From an uncultured Bacillota bacterium (lineage in GTDB: Bacteria > Bacillota > Clostridia > Lachnospirales > Lachnospiraceae), in NCBI GenBank assembly GCA_905200905.1, contig CAJKMA010000041.1, forward strand, positions 1 through 22,813: a DNA stretch of 22,813 bases. Reading direction: 5' to 3'. This document shows, piece after piece, positions 15,501 through 22,326 of this stretch (positions are counted from its first letter, which is position 1; the number at the start of each line of letters is the position of its first letter). The position numbers and the translations under genes were made by a program. The notes under the pieces were generated by a model. The model ran no database searches. It was not told where the DNA came from and saw only the letters and a list, made by a program, of their open reading frames with translations.

Positions 15501-16034
15501 ATGATCCTGCATTTCCAGGAAAAAATTTCCTTTCCCGAAAATTTCCTGGTAACGCAAAGCTGCCTTCTTTCCTTCCTCATAAAATCCCCTGGAAAGATTT
15601 TTTGCAACTTCTCCTGCAAGGCAGGCACTTAATGCAATAATTCCTTCATGATATTGTTCCAAAAGTTCCAAATCCACCCTGGGTTTATAATAGAATCCAT
15701 CTATAAATCCCTTTGAAACAATTTTCATTAAATTCTCATATCCCAAATTATTCTCCGCCAACAAAACCAAATGATAATAGCGGCTCTCAGAATGTCCTTG
15801 CTCCCGTTCAAACCTGGAACCAGGGGCAACATACACCTCACAACCTAAAATAGGCTTGATTCCGGCGGCTTTTGCTGCCTTATAAAAATCAATGCAGCCA
15901 AACATGACTCCATGGTCTGTTATGGCCGCACTGTTCATTCCCAGTTCCTTTACTCTGGATACATATTCATGAATCTTATTGGAGCCATCCAAAAGGCTGT
16001 ACTCCGTATGTACATGCAAATGAGTAAAATTCAC
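12552..16034 (-). CDS. dnaE: DNA polymerase III alpha subunit, DnaE type
   Basis: Replicative C-family polymerase, 1160 residues. The N-terminal PHP domain has FTHLHVHTEYSLLDG (3-17), ITDHG (38-42), GCEVY and a conserved NDVHY, so its metal ligands look intact. The palm aspartates are D399 and D401 in PDIDVDF (396-402) and D550 in LLKMDFLGL. The beta-binding and helix-hairpin-helix regions follow, then an OB fold around 985-1030 (MAFLTLEDLVGTIEVVVFPR). It lacks the 3'-5' exonuclease insertion that marks PolC. The start is GTG at 16034 with GAGGAG 7 bases upstream. It sits 28 bases after the methyltransferase gene and is followed by pfkA. Confidence 0.96.
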   Translation of the reverse strand: MNFTHLHVHTEYSLLDGSNKIHEYVSRVKELGMNSAAITDHGVMFGCIDFYKAAKAAGIKPILGCEVYVAPGSRFEREQGHSESRYYHLVLLAENNLGYENLMKIVSKGFIDGFYYKPRVDLELLEQYHEGIIALSACLAGEVAKNLSRGFYEEGKKAALRYQEIFGKGNFFLEMQDHGIPEQQRVNQQLLRMHQETGIDLVVTNDVHYTYETDVEAHDILLCVQTGKRLQDEDRMRYEGGQYYVKSPEEMLKLFPYIPEALENTQKIANRCEVEIEFGVTKLPKFDVPAPYTSWEYLNKLCYDGLQERYTENLEELKKRLEYELGVIQKMGYVDYFLIVWDFIRFARDHDIMVGPGRGSAAGSLVSYTLGITKLDPIKYDLLFERFLNPERVSMPDIDVDFCFERRQEVIDYVVEKYGKDRVVQIVTFGTMAARGVIRDVGRVMDLPYAQCDSIAKMIPTELNITIDKALKMNPELRTLYETDETVKKLIDMSRRLEGLPRHTSMHAAGVVISQKSVDEYVPLSRASDGSIVTQFTMTTLEELGLLKMDFLGLRTLTVIQNAVKLAEQNQGVKLDIDHINYEDKKVYEMLGQGKTDGVFQLESGGMTNFMKELKPESLEDVIAGISLYRPGPMDFIPQYIKGKNNADSITYDCPELEPILKPTYGCIVYQEQVMQIVRSLGGYTLGRSDLLRRAMSKKKAAVMEKERQNFVYGNEEEGVPGCIKRGISEQIANKIYDEMIDFAKYAFNKSHAAAYAMVAYQTAYLKYYFPVEFMAALMTSVIDNPSKVAEYILSSRKMGISILPPDINKGYSSFSVDHGAIRYGLSAIKGVGKPVIAAIVAEREERGDFKHLQDFIERMNGKEVNKKVIENLIKAGAMDGLSGNRRQKMMVYVQIVDAVAMEKKNTMAGQMSLFDLVSEEEKSAFEIHMPKVEEYTKEDCLAFEKEVLGIYISGHPLEEYEERWRKNISAVTTDFLPDDETGVPAVRDGEKEVVGGMIIAKTIKYTKTNKVMAFLTLEDLVGTIEVVVFPRDYEKNIRYMNVDDKVFIQGRVSAEDDKASKLICESIYSFEDVPRELWFQFDDKEDFLAKEQELYADIRDSDGKDSVVIYIKSPKAVKRLGASQTVRITQDLLTFLYKKYGMENVKVLEKSIEKLRKMH

Positions 16035-16062
16035 TGTTTTTCTCCTCTATTCTTCTTATTTA

Positions 16063-16653
16063 TCAATCCTGCTTTTCCTTACGCAACAAAACATTAAACC
16101 ATCGGTCATTTTTGTCTGCCCTTACATCGTTGGTCTTCCAAATGTCCAGCACCGTAATATTAGGAAATTCATCCAGAAGATGATTAAGCGCCTCTCTGTC
16201 ATAATCATAGAAATAACGGCCATTATATTTACCGTTGCGTTCTCCTTTTCGCACAGAAAAATACAGAATCCCATCATCTTTTAATGCTTTTAGGATTTTT
16301 CTCATAATTCCCTTCACTTCATCCGGTGGAAAGTGCCCTAAAATGGCACAAGCCCAAATTCCATGAAATACATCGTCAAATTCCATATCTTCTGCCCGTA
16401 AATGCAGAACTTCTTTTCCTGTATGAATACTGGCCAGCTCACACATCTTCTCTGACCCATCCATAGCAGTCACAACACAGCCCTCCTCTTCCAGGAACAC
16501 TGTATCTCTGCCCGATCCACAGCCTAAATCAAGGACATCTGCACTCTCAGGCAACAGCTCCACAAAACGCTTAAGCTGCTCCTCCATGCTGAAATCCACA
16601 GTTTCTTCATAATAAGGTACTGCGTACCGGTCATAATAATCTATCGAGTCCAC
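16063..16653 (-). CDS. class I SAM-dependent methyltransferase
   Basis: A 196-residue Rossmann-fold methyltransferase. Motif I is VLDLGCGSGRD (40-50), the acidic ribose contact follows in TAMDGSE, and a post-motif reads IWACAILGHFP. The size and layout resemble TehB/Methyltransf_25 proteins, but the substrate cannot be told. The start is GTG at 16653, supported by AGGAGG 7 bases upstream; there is no usable ATG in the right position. It precedes dnaE by 28 bases, and its own extended -10 promoter is at 16725-16733. There is no signal peptide. Confidence 0.85.
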   Translation of the reverse strand: MDSIDYYDRYAVPYYEETVDFSMEEQLKRFVELLPESADVLDLGCGSGRDTVFLEEEGCVVTAMDGSEKMCELASIHTGKEVLHLRAEDMEFDDVFHGIWACAILGHFPPDEVKGIMRKILKALKDDGILYFSVRKGERNGKYNGRYFYDYDREALNHLLDEFPNITVLDIWKTNDVRADKNDRWFNVLLRKEKQD

Positions 16654-16724
16654 CTATCTTCCTCCTTCTGGACAGTTAAATTCTTCATTATCAGTTATTC
16701 ATTGCACAGCGTACAATCATAGGT

Positions 16725-16733
16725 ATTATACCA
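16725..16733 (-). promoter_or_regulatory. extended -10 promoter of the methyltransferase-dnaE-pfkA run
   Basis: The minus-strand TGGTATAAT (16733-16725) is an extended -10 (TGnTATAAT). No good TTGACA lies 17 bp upstream, only TTTTAT (16753-16748). Transcription would start near 16718, leaving a leader of about 65 bases before the GTG at 16653. Confidence 0.6.
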
Positions 16734-16756
16734 TACCCTTCTTACTTATAAAAGTA

Positions 16757-17596
16757 TCAGCAGGTATAAATTTTTCCATTTTTTATCTCAATTTTCTTTT
16801 CTTTTAACAAATGTCCAACGGCACGTTTAAAAGCATTTTTGCTAAGTCCGAATTCCCTTTGAATAATTTCTGGTGAAGCCTTATCATCAAAAGGAAGCTC
16901 TCCTTCAAATTCCTGGATAATTTCATAAACATTTTCTGCATCTTCATAAAGCTGGATATAGGCTTTTTTCTTTGCACTCAATGTCAGTTTTCCATCTTCC
17001 CTCACTGCTGTTACACGACAGGTAATCTCATCCCCTGGCTTATAATTTCCCTGAGCTTCCTGTTTTGGAATTAGGCCGGAATATTTCTCATCCACAGCCA
17101 CAAACACCCCAAAATTATCACTGATTTCATACACAAGTCCAGTCACCGCATCTCCCTGCGCATAAGGTGAATCTGTCTGCAGATAGTGATATACCTTCAT
17201 AGTTGCACAAAGGCGGCTGCTTTTATCTACATACAAAGCCACCAGGATTTCTTCTCCTTCATGAACCTTTTTTGTCTGCTCTTTATATGGAAGAAACAAA
17301 TCTTTTTCAAGTCCCCAGTCCAGGAATGCACCAATTCGTGTCACTTGAGCGACCTTCAGCATGGCTGTATCACCTAAAGACAACTTTGGCTCTTTTGTGG
17401 TAGCTATCAGTCTATCCTGTGAATCCTTATAAATAAAAACATTCAGTTTATCGCCTTTTTTCGTTCCTTCCGGCACTTGTTTACCTGGAAGCAATACAGT
17501 ATCTTTCTCTGTCGCGGTTTCTTTTTCGCCCAGGTAAACTCCAAAATCCACAACCTTTGCAACGATTAATTCCTGTTTTTTTCCTAATGCTATCAT
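16757..17596 (-). CDS. S1-domain RNA-binding protein, CvfB/YitL family
   Basis: A 279-residue protein with tandem S1-like OB folds and a C-terminal winged helix, the layout of CvfB. The OB folds lie at about 6-70 (QELIVAKVVDFGVYL), 70-135 (GDTAMLKVAQVTRIGAFLDW) and 145-210 (GDAVTGLVYEISDNFGVFVA). The winged helix is at about 215-279 (SPEIIQREFGLSKNAFKRAV). CvfB binds RNA and affects virulence gene expression in Staphylococcus; its role here is unknown. ATG at 17596 follows GAGGAG, 21 bases after the thioesterase gene, so they are likely cotranscribed. No signal peptide or transmembrane segment is present. Confidence 0.9.
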   Translation of the reverse strand: MIALGKKQELIVAKVVDFGVYLGEKETATEKDTVLLPGKQVPEGTKKGDKLNVFIYKDSQDRLIATTKEPKLSLGDTAMLKVAQVTRIGAFLDWGLEKDLFLPYKEQTKKVHEGEEILVALYVDKSSRLCATMKVYHYLQTDSPYAQGDAVTGLVYEISDNFGVFVAVDEKYSGLIPKQEAQGNYKPGDEITCRVTAVREDGKLTLSAKKKAYIQLYEDAENVYEIIQEFEGELPFDDKASPEIIQREFGLSKNAFKRAVGHLLKEKKIEIKNGKIYTC

Positions 17597-17617
17597 ATCT
17601 TCTCCTCTTAAACCTAT

Positions 17618-18325
17618 CTATCCTTTAAACTCAACAACTGCAAACGGAACCTGCGAAGAACTATCCAACATTACTGTATAGATTCCATTTTCTTCATGAA
17701 CCTTAGGTACAATTATACTATCAAGCACAGCCTGATTCTTATATTCTGCCCGCATTTCTTTTACTATGAAACCTGATGGAAGGTATTCCATCGCCATAAG
17801 AATATACTGTCCGTTATTCACATGATGGTTCGTATCTAAATGGTGCGCTTTCACCTGAAAAGAAGGAAATTCCTGATGCTCTCCTGACACAGAAATTTTC
17901 CTAGGAGCATAGTTCATATCTAGTTTCTCTTCTAATTCATATGCCTGTACCTGCTTCTCATCTACCGGCACTGGATGCCCTGTTCTTAAATCCAGGTAAG
18001 TCCATATTGTATTTGCATACGCAATCCTGTTTCCTTCCTCATCCTCCATGGTAAAATTTCTCTTTCCCATAAAATGACGAAATTCATAAGGCCAGGTAGA
18101 AACTTTTATTTTCTCGCACAGCATGGGATATCTTTCCACCACAATCTGCCAGGCGGAAAGCACCCACACCTGATGCTTATCTGCCAGAAAATCCATTCCC
18201 ACTCCCACAGCTTCAGAATGAAACGTACTGCAATCCTGGAAGTAATTAATGATACTGTTTAATGTCAGCTTCTTGTCTTCACCTATTTCACTGTACCTGA
18301 CCCTGCTGTCAAAAGAATATTTCAT
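17618..18325 (-). CDS. acyl-ACP thioesterase
   Basis: Releases free fatty acid from acyl carrier protein, a double hot-dog fold of the FatA/FatB family that is frequent in anaerobic Clostridia. At 235 residues it has normal bacterial length. The second hot-dog carries DTNHHVNNGQYI with D164, N166 and H168, matching the catalytic D-x-N-x-H pattern of plant enzymes. The first hot-dog has the N-terminal FQDCSTFHSEAVG. AAGGAG precedes ATG at 18325. Only about 41 bases lie between this start and the tRNA terminator and I see no promoter, so it may depend on readthrough from the tRNA. The next gene, a CvfB-like protein, follows after 21 bases. Confidence 0.9.
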   Translation of the reverse strand: MKYSFDSRVRYSEIGEDKKLTLNSIINYFQDCSTFHSEAVGVGMDFLADKHQVWVLSAWQIVVERYPMLCEKIKVSTWPYEFRHFMGKRNFTMEDEEGNRIAYANTIWTYLDLRTGHPVPVDEKQVQAYELEEKLDMNYAPRKISVSGEHQEFPSFQVKAHHLDTNHHVNNGQYILMAMEYLPSGFIVKEMRAEYKNQAVLDSIIVPKVHEENGIYTVMLDSSSQVPFAVVEFKG

Positions 18326-18360
18326 CAGCCTATCTCCTTGTCATATTTCTTTCCATAAAC

Positions 18361-18392
18361 CAAAAATATCCCAGACATTCTGTCTGGGATAT
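18361..18392 (-). terminator. terminator of the tRNA-Gln gene
   Basis: A perfect 12-bp stem, arms 18366-18377 and 18381-18392 (ATATCCCAGACA and complement), with a 3-base loop, followed on the minus strand by TTTTTGG. It starts 6 bases after the tRNA 3' end. Confidence 0.9.
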
Positions 18393-18398
18393 AAGTAG

Positions 18399-18470
18399 CT
18401 GGGCTACAAGGATTCGAACCTTGAGATGACGGAGTCAGAGTCCGTTGCCTTACCGTTTGGCGATAGCCCA
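18399..18470 (-). tRNA. tRNA-Gln, anticodon CUG
   Basis: The 72-base minus-strand RNA folds as a cloverleaf: acceptor TGGGCTA/TAGCCCA with a U1-A72 pair, D stem GCC/GGC, anticodon stem ACGGA/TCCGT around CTCTGAC, variable loop of 5, T stem CAAGG/CCTTG with TTCGAAT, discriminator G. The weak U1-A72 pair, the discriminator G and the CUG anticodon (codon CAG) fit glutamine. CCA is not encoded; the bases after the discriminator are CTA. It is a lone tRNA with its own promoter and terminator. Confidence 0.95.
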
Positions 18471-18502
18471 ATGTTTTTGTGTCGTGCCTCACAACAAAAT
18501 GT

Positions 18503-18531
18503 ATTATATATCATCTTTTTCAAAAATGCAA
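18503..18531 (-). promoter_or_regulatory. promoter of the tRNA-Gln gene
   Basis: The minus-strand TATAAT (18508-18503) is perfect, and TTGCAT (18531-18526) lies 17 bp upstream, matching TTG of the -35. Transcription would start near 18496, about 26 bases before the mature tRNA. Confidence 0.7.
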
Positions 18532-18637
18532 GTACTTTTTTTAATTTTTTTCATTTTTTTAAGGAAGATTTTTTAGAATCATTTTATCTCTACTCTGCAT
18601 ATACTAATACCCATTACAAAAAGGCAGGTGTTCCTCC

Positions 18638-19195
18638 ATGACTTCCTATACGATTCTTATTAATCGTGACCACCCTCTTCCCGCAACCTTTTTTCCTGAT
18701 TCCCTCACAGAACCTTCCATTCCTTTCTCTGCCCCTCCAAATGACCCCAGACGTCTGCTGCAAAAAGAAGCTGCACAGGCAGTCACACGTCTTTTTGCCC
18801 AAGCTGCATCCCAAGGCATTGGACTGGTTGGTATCTCAGGATACCGTCCTTACTCCCGCCAAAAAGAACTATACAAAAATGCCCTCCAAAAAGGCAGCAC
18901 TGCTGTAGCGCCTCCTGGATCCAGTGAACATCAGTCTGGGTTGGCATTAGATGTTTCTTGTGCCTCCATTTCACTGGAACTAGAAAGTATCTTCGCCGAA
19001 ACCCCAGAAGGAAAATGGTTAGAAAAACATGCGCCTCTCTATGGTTTTATCCTTCGTTATCCCAAAGACAAAGAAGAAATAACTGGTTATCCATGGGAGC
19101 CTTGGCATATCCGGTATGTCGGAAAAAGCCTGTCACTGTATTGTTCTCTTACAAATTTAACATTAGAAGAGTATTACAACCAATTAAAACATTGA
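18638..19195 (+). CDS. M15-family D-Ala-D-Ala carboxypeptidase/dipeptidase (VanY-like)
   Basis: A zinc peptidase of the M15 family, 185 residues, acting on peptidoglycan stem peptides. The zinc site is complete: H98 and D105 in PGSSEHQSGLALDVS (HxxxxxxD) and H157 in EPWHIRYVG with catalytic E154. SGYRPYSRQ at 67-75 is the typical upstream segment. No signal peptide or membrane segment is seen, although VanY-type enzymes are usually exported. The start is ATG at 18638 with AGGTG 7 bases before it. It opens the plus-strand block, divergent from the tRNA; the pncB promoter -35 overlaps its stop. I found no convincing promoter for it in the T-rich region 18531-18630. Confidence 0.9.
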   Translation: MTSYTILINRDHPLPATFFPDSLTEPSIPFSAPPNDPRRLLQKEAAQAVTRLFAQAASQGIGLVGISGYRPYSRQKELYKNALQKGSTAVAPPGSSEHQSGLALDVSCASISLELESIFAETPEGKWLEKHAPLYGFILRYPKDKEEITGYPWEPWHIRYVGKSLSLYCSLTNLTLEEYYNQLKH

Positions 19196-19219
19196 TTTTT
19201 TTAACACAAATGCTATAAT
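19192..19219 (+). promoter_or_regulatory. promoter of pncB
   Basis: An extended -10 TGCTATAAT (19211-19219) is preceded by TTGATT (19192-19197, 4 of 6) at 16 bp. The -35 overlaps the stop codon of the M15 gene. Transcription should start near 19226. Confidence 0.75.
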
Positions 19220-19232
19220 GTTTCTAATCTTA

Positions 19233-19249
19233 TGGTTAATATAAAACCA
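19233..19249 (+). promoter_or_regulatory. small inverted repeat in the pncB leader, possible operator
   Basis: TGGTT (19233-19237) and AACCA (19245-19249) form an inverted repeat around 7 bases, just downstream of the predicted transcription start. This is a typical place for a repressor site. The arms are only 5 bp, so chance is a real alternative. Confidence 0.3.
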
Positions 19250-19271
19250 ATAAAAAAGGAGAGCTACACAT

Positions 19272-20735
19272 ATGAGAGCTTTAAATTTAACATTATTAAC
19301 GGATTTGTATGAACTTACAATGATGCAGGGCTACTTCAAAAATCCTACAGATCAAGTAGTTGTTTTTGATGCTTTTTACCGCAAAAATCCTTGCGAAGGA
19401 GGATACGCCATTGCAGCCGGCTTAGAACAGATTATAGAATATGTACGCCATTTGCATTTTGCGCCGGATGACATTGATTATTTAAGAAGTCTAAATATTT
19501 TTGATACAGATTTTCTGGAATATTTAAGAGGGTTCCACTTCACAGGAGACATCTATGCTGTGCCGGAAGGTACTGTAGTATTTCCAAGAGAGCCTCTGTT
19601 AAAGGTAATCGCTCCGGTTATGGAAGCACAGTTAGTTGAAACAGCCATTCTGAATCTTTTAAATCACCAGAGCCTTATTGCCACAAAAGCTTCCAGAGTT
19701 GTCTATGCTGCCAAAGGTGACGGAGTTATGGAATTCGGTTTACGTCGTGCTCAAGGTCCTGATGCTGGACTTTATGGCGCAAGAGCAGCTATGATTGGCG
19801 GCTGTATTGGTACTTCCAATGTTCTAACTGGGCAGATGTTCCAAGTACCAGTAAAAGGAACCCATGCTCACAGCTGGATTATGAGTTTTCCAGATGAATA
19901 TACAGCATTTAAAACCTATGCTGAACTATATCCAAATGCCTGCATTCTTCTGGTAGATACCTATGATGTCCTAAATTCCGGTGTTCCAAATGCTATCCGT
20001 GTATTCCAGGAAATGAAAGAAGCCGGATATGAAATGAAAGGATATGGAATCCGCATTGATAGCGGTGACCTGGCTTACCTCTCCAAACAGGCTTATAAAA
20101 TGCTGGATGAAGCCGGATTTGGGGATGCGATTATCTCCGCATCCAGCGACTTGGATGAATATCTCATTGAAAGCCTGAAAGCACAAGGCGCAAAAATCAA
20201 CTCCTGGGGCGTAGGTACCAATATGATTACCTGCCAGGACAACCCTGCTTTTGGCGGTGTTTACAAACTAGCTGCCATTAAAAATACAGAAGACCAGGAT
20301 TTCGTACCAAAAATTAAGCTCTCCGAAAATGTAGAAAAGGTTACAAACCCTGGAAACAAAACGATTTATCGTATTTATGACAAAAAGACCGGAAAAATCC
20401 GTGCAGACTTAATCTGCCTTGCAAATGAAACCTTTAATCCTGATGAAGATATGATTATTTTTGATCCAATGGCAACTTGGAAAAAGACGAAAATCGCAGG
20501 TGGTTCTTATACTTTGCGCGAACTTCTTGTTCCAATTTTCCTGAAAGGGGAATGTGTATACACCTCTCCTTCTGTTATGGAAATCAAGGATATTTGTCAG
20601 AAGGAATTGAACACTCTCTGGGATGAAACAAGACGTTTTGTAAATCCTCAGGAAGTATATGTAGATTTATCTGATAAACTGTTTAAGATTAAATCCGATT
20701 TATTAGAACAGATGGGACAGGCTTCCATTCAGTAA
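19272..20735 (+). CDS. pncB: nicotinate phosphoribosyltransferase
   Basis: Converts nicotinate and PRPP to nicotinate mononucleotide in the NAD salvage (Preiss-Handler) pathway, in the cytoplasm. The 487 residues are normal for the long Firmicutes form. Seen are the N-terminal LLTDLYELTMMQGYF, the GLRRAQGPDAGLYGARAA stretch (156-173), the histidine motif GTHAHSW (196-202), GIRIDSGDLAYLS (259-271) and WGVGTNM. ATG at 19272 follows AAAGGAGAG. It has its own promoter and a strong terminator. Because nicotinate is a common gut nutrient, a NAD-responsive repressor is plausible, and a small inverted repeat lies in the leader. Confidence 0.96.
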   Translation: MRALNLTLLTDLYELTMMQGYFKNPTDQVVVFDAFYRKNPCEGGYAIAAGLEQIIEYVRHLHFAPDDIDYLRSLNIFDTDFLEYLRGFHFTGDIYAVPEGTVVFPREPLLKVIAPVMEAQLVETAILNLLNHQSLIATKASRVVYAAKGDGVMEFGLRRAQGPDAGLYGARAAMIGGCIGTSNVLTGQMFQVPVKGTHAHSWIMSFPDEYTAFKTYAELYPNACILLVDTYDVLNSGVPNAIRVFQEMKEAGYEMKGYGIRIDSGDLAYLSKQAYKMLDEAGFGDAIISASSDLDEYLIESLKAQGAKINSWGVGTNMITCQDNPAFGGVYKLAAIKNTEDQDFVPKIKLSENVEKVTNPGNKTIYRIYDKKTGKIRADLICLANETFNPDEDMIIFDPMATWKKTKIAGGSYTLRELLVPIFLKGECVYTSPSVMEIKDICQKELNTLWDETRRFVNPQEVYVDLSDKLFKIKSDLLEQMGQASIQ

Positions 20736-20751
20736 CCCCAGATTCCATATT

Positions 20752-20822
20752 AAGAGACGGCACAAAATAGAAGTTGGAATATTTATTCATCCACACTGCT
20801 ATTGTGCACCGTCTCTTTTTTT
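20752..20822 (+). terminator. terminator of pncB, partly bidirectional
   Basis: AAGAGACGG (20752-20760) pairs with CCGTCTCTT (20809-20817), extended inward by CACAA..TAG with CTATTGTG with small bulges, and a T-run follows on the plus strand. It separates the converging pncB and spoVT genes. On the minus strand the tail is TTAATAT, so termination of spoVT there is weaker. Confidence 0.85.
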
Positions 20823-20828
20823 GCCTCT

Positions 20829-21371
20829 TTACTGTTCCATTTGCCGTCCGAGAAAACCAGATGCCGCCTGGGCCAGCTTTTGCTCGGTTTCACCAAAGGC
20901 TCTGCCTCCTGACTTATCCAGAATCAGAACACTCCCCACTGCATCCCCTGCACAGGTAATCGTATAAATCATTTGGGAACTATACTCCATGTTATCATCT
21001 TCTACGATTTTCACAAATTTCTTTTCGGTAATACAGACATTCTTCCTGTCCGCAATAATCCCTTCCAACTCACTATTGATTCTCCTATTTGAAAATTCCT
21101 TTGCACCGTTTCCTGCTGCTGCTATAATCTGATCCCTGTCTGTAATGCATGCAATACATCCTGCTGCCTGCGCAAGCGCCTCTGCATATTCCTTTGCAAA
21201 GGTACTCAACTCTCCTATAGGAGAATATTTTTTCAAAATAATCTCCCCTTCTCTATCTGTAAAAATTTCTAAAGGATCACTTTCCCGAATCCGCAGAGTT
21301 CTCCTAATTTCTTTTGGAATCACCACACGTCCTAAATCATCAATTCGCCTTACAATTCCTGTTGCTTTCAT
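20829..21371 (-). CDS. spoVT: stage V sporulation protein T
   Basis: Forespore transcription regulator that tunes late sporulation genes, known from Bacillus. The N-terminal AbrB-type swapped hairpin is at 1-50 (MKATGIVRRIDDLGRVVIPK), and a GAF-like domain occupies about 55-180. The protein has 180 residues (178 in B. subtilis). The open frame starts earlier at 21389, but that ATG lies inside the GGAGGG ribosome binding site, so ATG 21371, 10 bases after the site, is the start. Its leader is the long hairpin described below, and a sigma-G-like promoter lies in the loop region. The gene indicates an endospore former. It converges on pncB. Confidence 0.95.
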   Translation of the reverse strand: MKATGIVRRIDDLGRVVIPKEIRRTLRIRESDPLEIFTDREGEIILKKYSPIGELSTFAKEYAEALAQAAGCIACITDRDQIIAAAGNGAKEFSNRRINSELEGIIADRKNVCITEKKFVKIVEDDNMEYSSQMIYTITCAGDAVGSVLILDKSGGRAFGETEQKLAQAASGFLGRQMEQ

Positions 21372-21374
21372 ATA

Positions 21375-21440
21375 AAAAATTCCCTCCATCTACTACTCTT
21401 TCCATTTCTGGAAATAGTATCTGTAGATGGAGGAATTTTT
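21375..21440 (-). terminator. hairpin upstream of spoVT that contains its ribosome binding site
   Basis: In minus-strand reading, AAAAATTCCTCCATCTAC (21440-21423) pairs with GTAGATGGAGGGAATTTTT (21393-21375) over 18 bp with one bulged G. Inside is a second stem, TAC/GTA then TTTCCA/TGGAAA capped by a GAAA tetraloop (21399-21414). The 3' arm ends in a T-run, so it can terminate transcripts from the HAD gene, whose stop is 6 bases away. The same 3' arm holds GGAGGG, the spoVT ribosome binding site. A full-length readthrough RNA would therefore have it paired. Confidence 0.85.
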
Positions 21441-21444
21441 ATGC
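21415..21444 (-). promoter_or_regulatory. sigma-G-like promoter of spoVT
   Basis: The minus strand has GCATA (21444-21440) and GATACTA (21421-21415) separated by 18 bp. This fits the known sigma-G pattern of GHATR and CATNNTA (6 of 7 with CATACTA). The start would be near 21408, inside the hairpin loop, so the transcript would lack the 5' arm. spoVT is sigma-G controlled in Bacillus. The promoter is inferred by eye. Confidence 0.55.
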
Positions 21445-21446
21445 TT

Positions 21447-22289
21447 CTACAATCTTAAATTTTTCTCAAATTCCAAAATTTTCTGTTCCTGGTATCTGCC
21501 AGCATAGGTTCCTTCCTGAAAACGATTCAAGGCTTCTGGAAATTCTTCCCAGGATTCCCGTTCCTGATATGCCATGATAGGATAGAAAAATGCTCCCACT
21601 TCTCTTGCAGCTTCCAAATCGGACGGAGAATCACCCACCATAAGTATCTGCTCAGGTTCATAACCTTTTTCCTGTAAAGCCTTTAAACATCGGGCTTTTG
21701 TTCCTGTTTCCTGGGATAGCAATACATCTGTATACTGCATAATATCCAGATTGTTCCATTCTTTTTGAATCTCAGAACCATTGGCAGCAGTAACAATCGC
21801 TACATCTGCTCCTTCATGAGACAGTTTTACAGCCTTCAAAGCACCTTCAAAGGGCTGTTTTTTGCTCATAGAGACCATCATAAGAGACTGGTTTACTAAT
21901 TCCGACCATTCCAGTGCTTTCTTAATACATGGATTTCCTGTCTCTTCATAAGCTTTGGCTGCACTTTCATTGGATAATTCCTTTGCATTTTTTACCCATT
22001 CCAGATAGCCCTCAAGACCCTCTACCCGAAAATAATTCTCATGAATATCCTCTAACACCTTGCCAAGTCCCAGAAAGCGGTTCACTCCTCTGTCTTTGCT
22101 AAGAAGATTAATCCTTCTCCACAGCCTTATAATTTCTTCCCTGTACTTTGACAAACCCCATTCATGAACAAGACATGGACCAAAGCAACGCATGTGCTTA
22201 ATTTCCATAGTATCCAGAACGCATCCGTCAGAATCAATACAAATTAACCGTTCCTTGGTTTTGTTAAATTTTTGAATTTCCTCTTTCAA
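21447..22289 (-). CDS. HAD-family hydrolase (phosphatase-like)
   Basis: A 280-residue haloacid dehalogenase superfamily member. Motif I is D19-S20-D21 in ICIDSDGCVLDT, motif II T167 in AIVTAANGS, motif III K198 (TKARCL), motif IV GDSPSD (219-224). A helical cap is inserted after motif I (about 30-150), giving a phosphoglycolate phosphatase-like layout. The substrate is not shown. The start is TTG at 22289, with AGGGGGAAG about 8 bases upstream; the next in-frame ATG would cut motif I. The promoter and a 17-bp palindrome lie just upstream at 22327-22362. A hairpin shared with spoVT follows. Confidence 0.88.
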   Translation of the reverse strand: MKEEIQKFNKTKERLICIDSDGCVLDTMEIKHMRCFGPCLVHEWGLSKYREEIIRLWRRINLLSKDRGVNRFLGLGKVLEDIHENYFRVEGLEGYLEWVKNAKELSNESAAKAYEETGNPCIKKALEWSELVNQSLMMVSMSKKQPFEGALKAVKLSHEGADVAIVTAANGSEIQKEWNNLDIMQYTDVLLSQETGTKARCLKALQEKGYEPEQILMVGDSPSDLEAAREVGAFFYPIMAYQERESWEEFPEALNRFQEGTYAGRYQEQKILEFEKNLRL

Positions 22290-22326
22290 TTCTCTTCCCC
22301 CTGTCGCTCATATCTTATTGCTTGAT

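Noticed and set aside
15155..15640. 161-residue plus-strand open frame
   Set aside because: It is antisense to dnaE, whose conserved motifs fix the coding strand; composition rich in H, F and S is typical of an antisense shadow.
16741..16756. Small inverted repeat TACTT/AAGTA after the CvfB-like gene as a terminator
   Set aside because: The stem is 5 bp and there is no T-run, so it is too weak to call.
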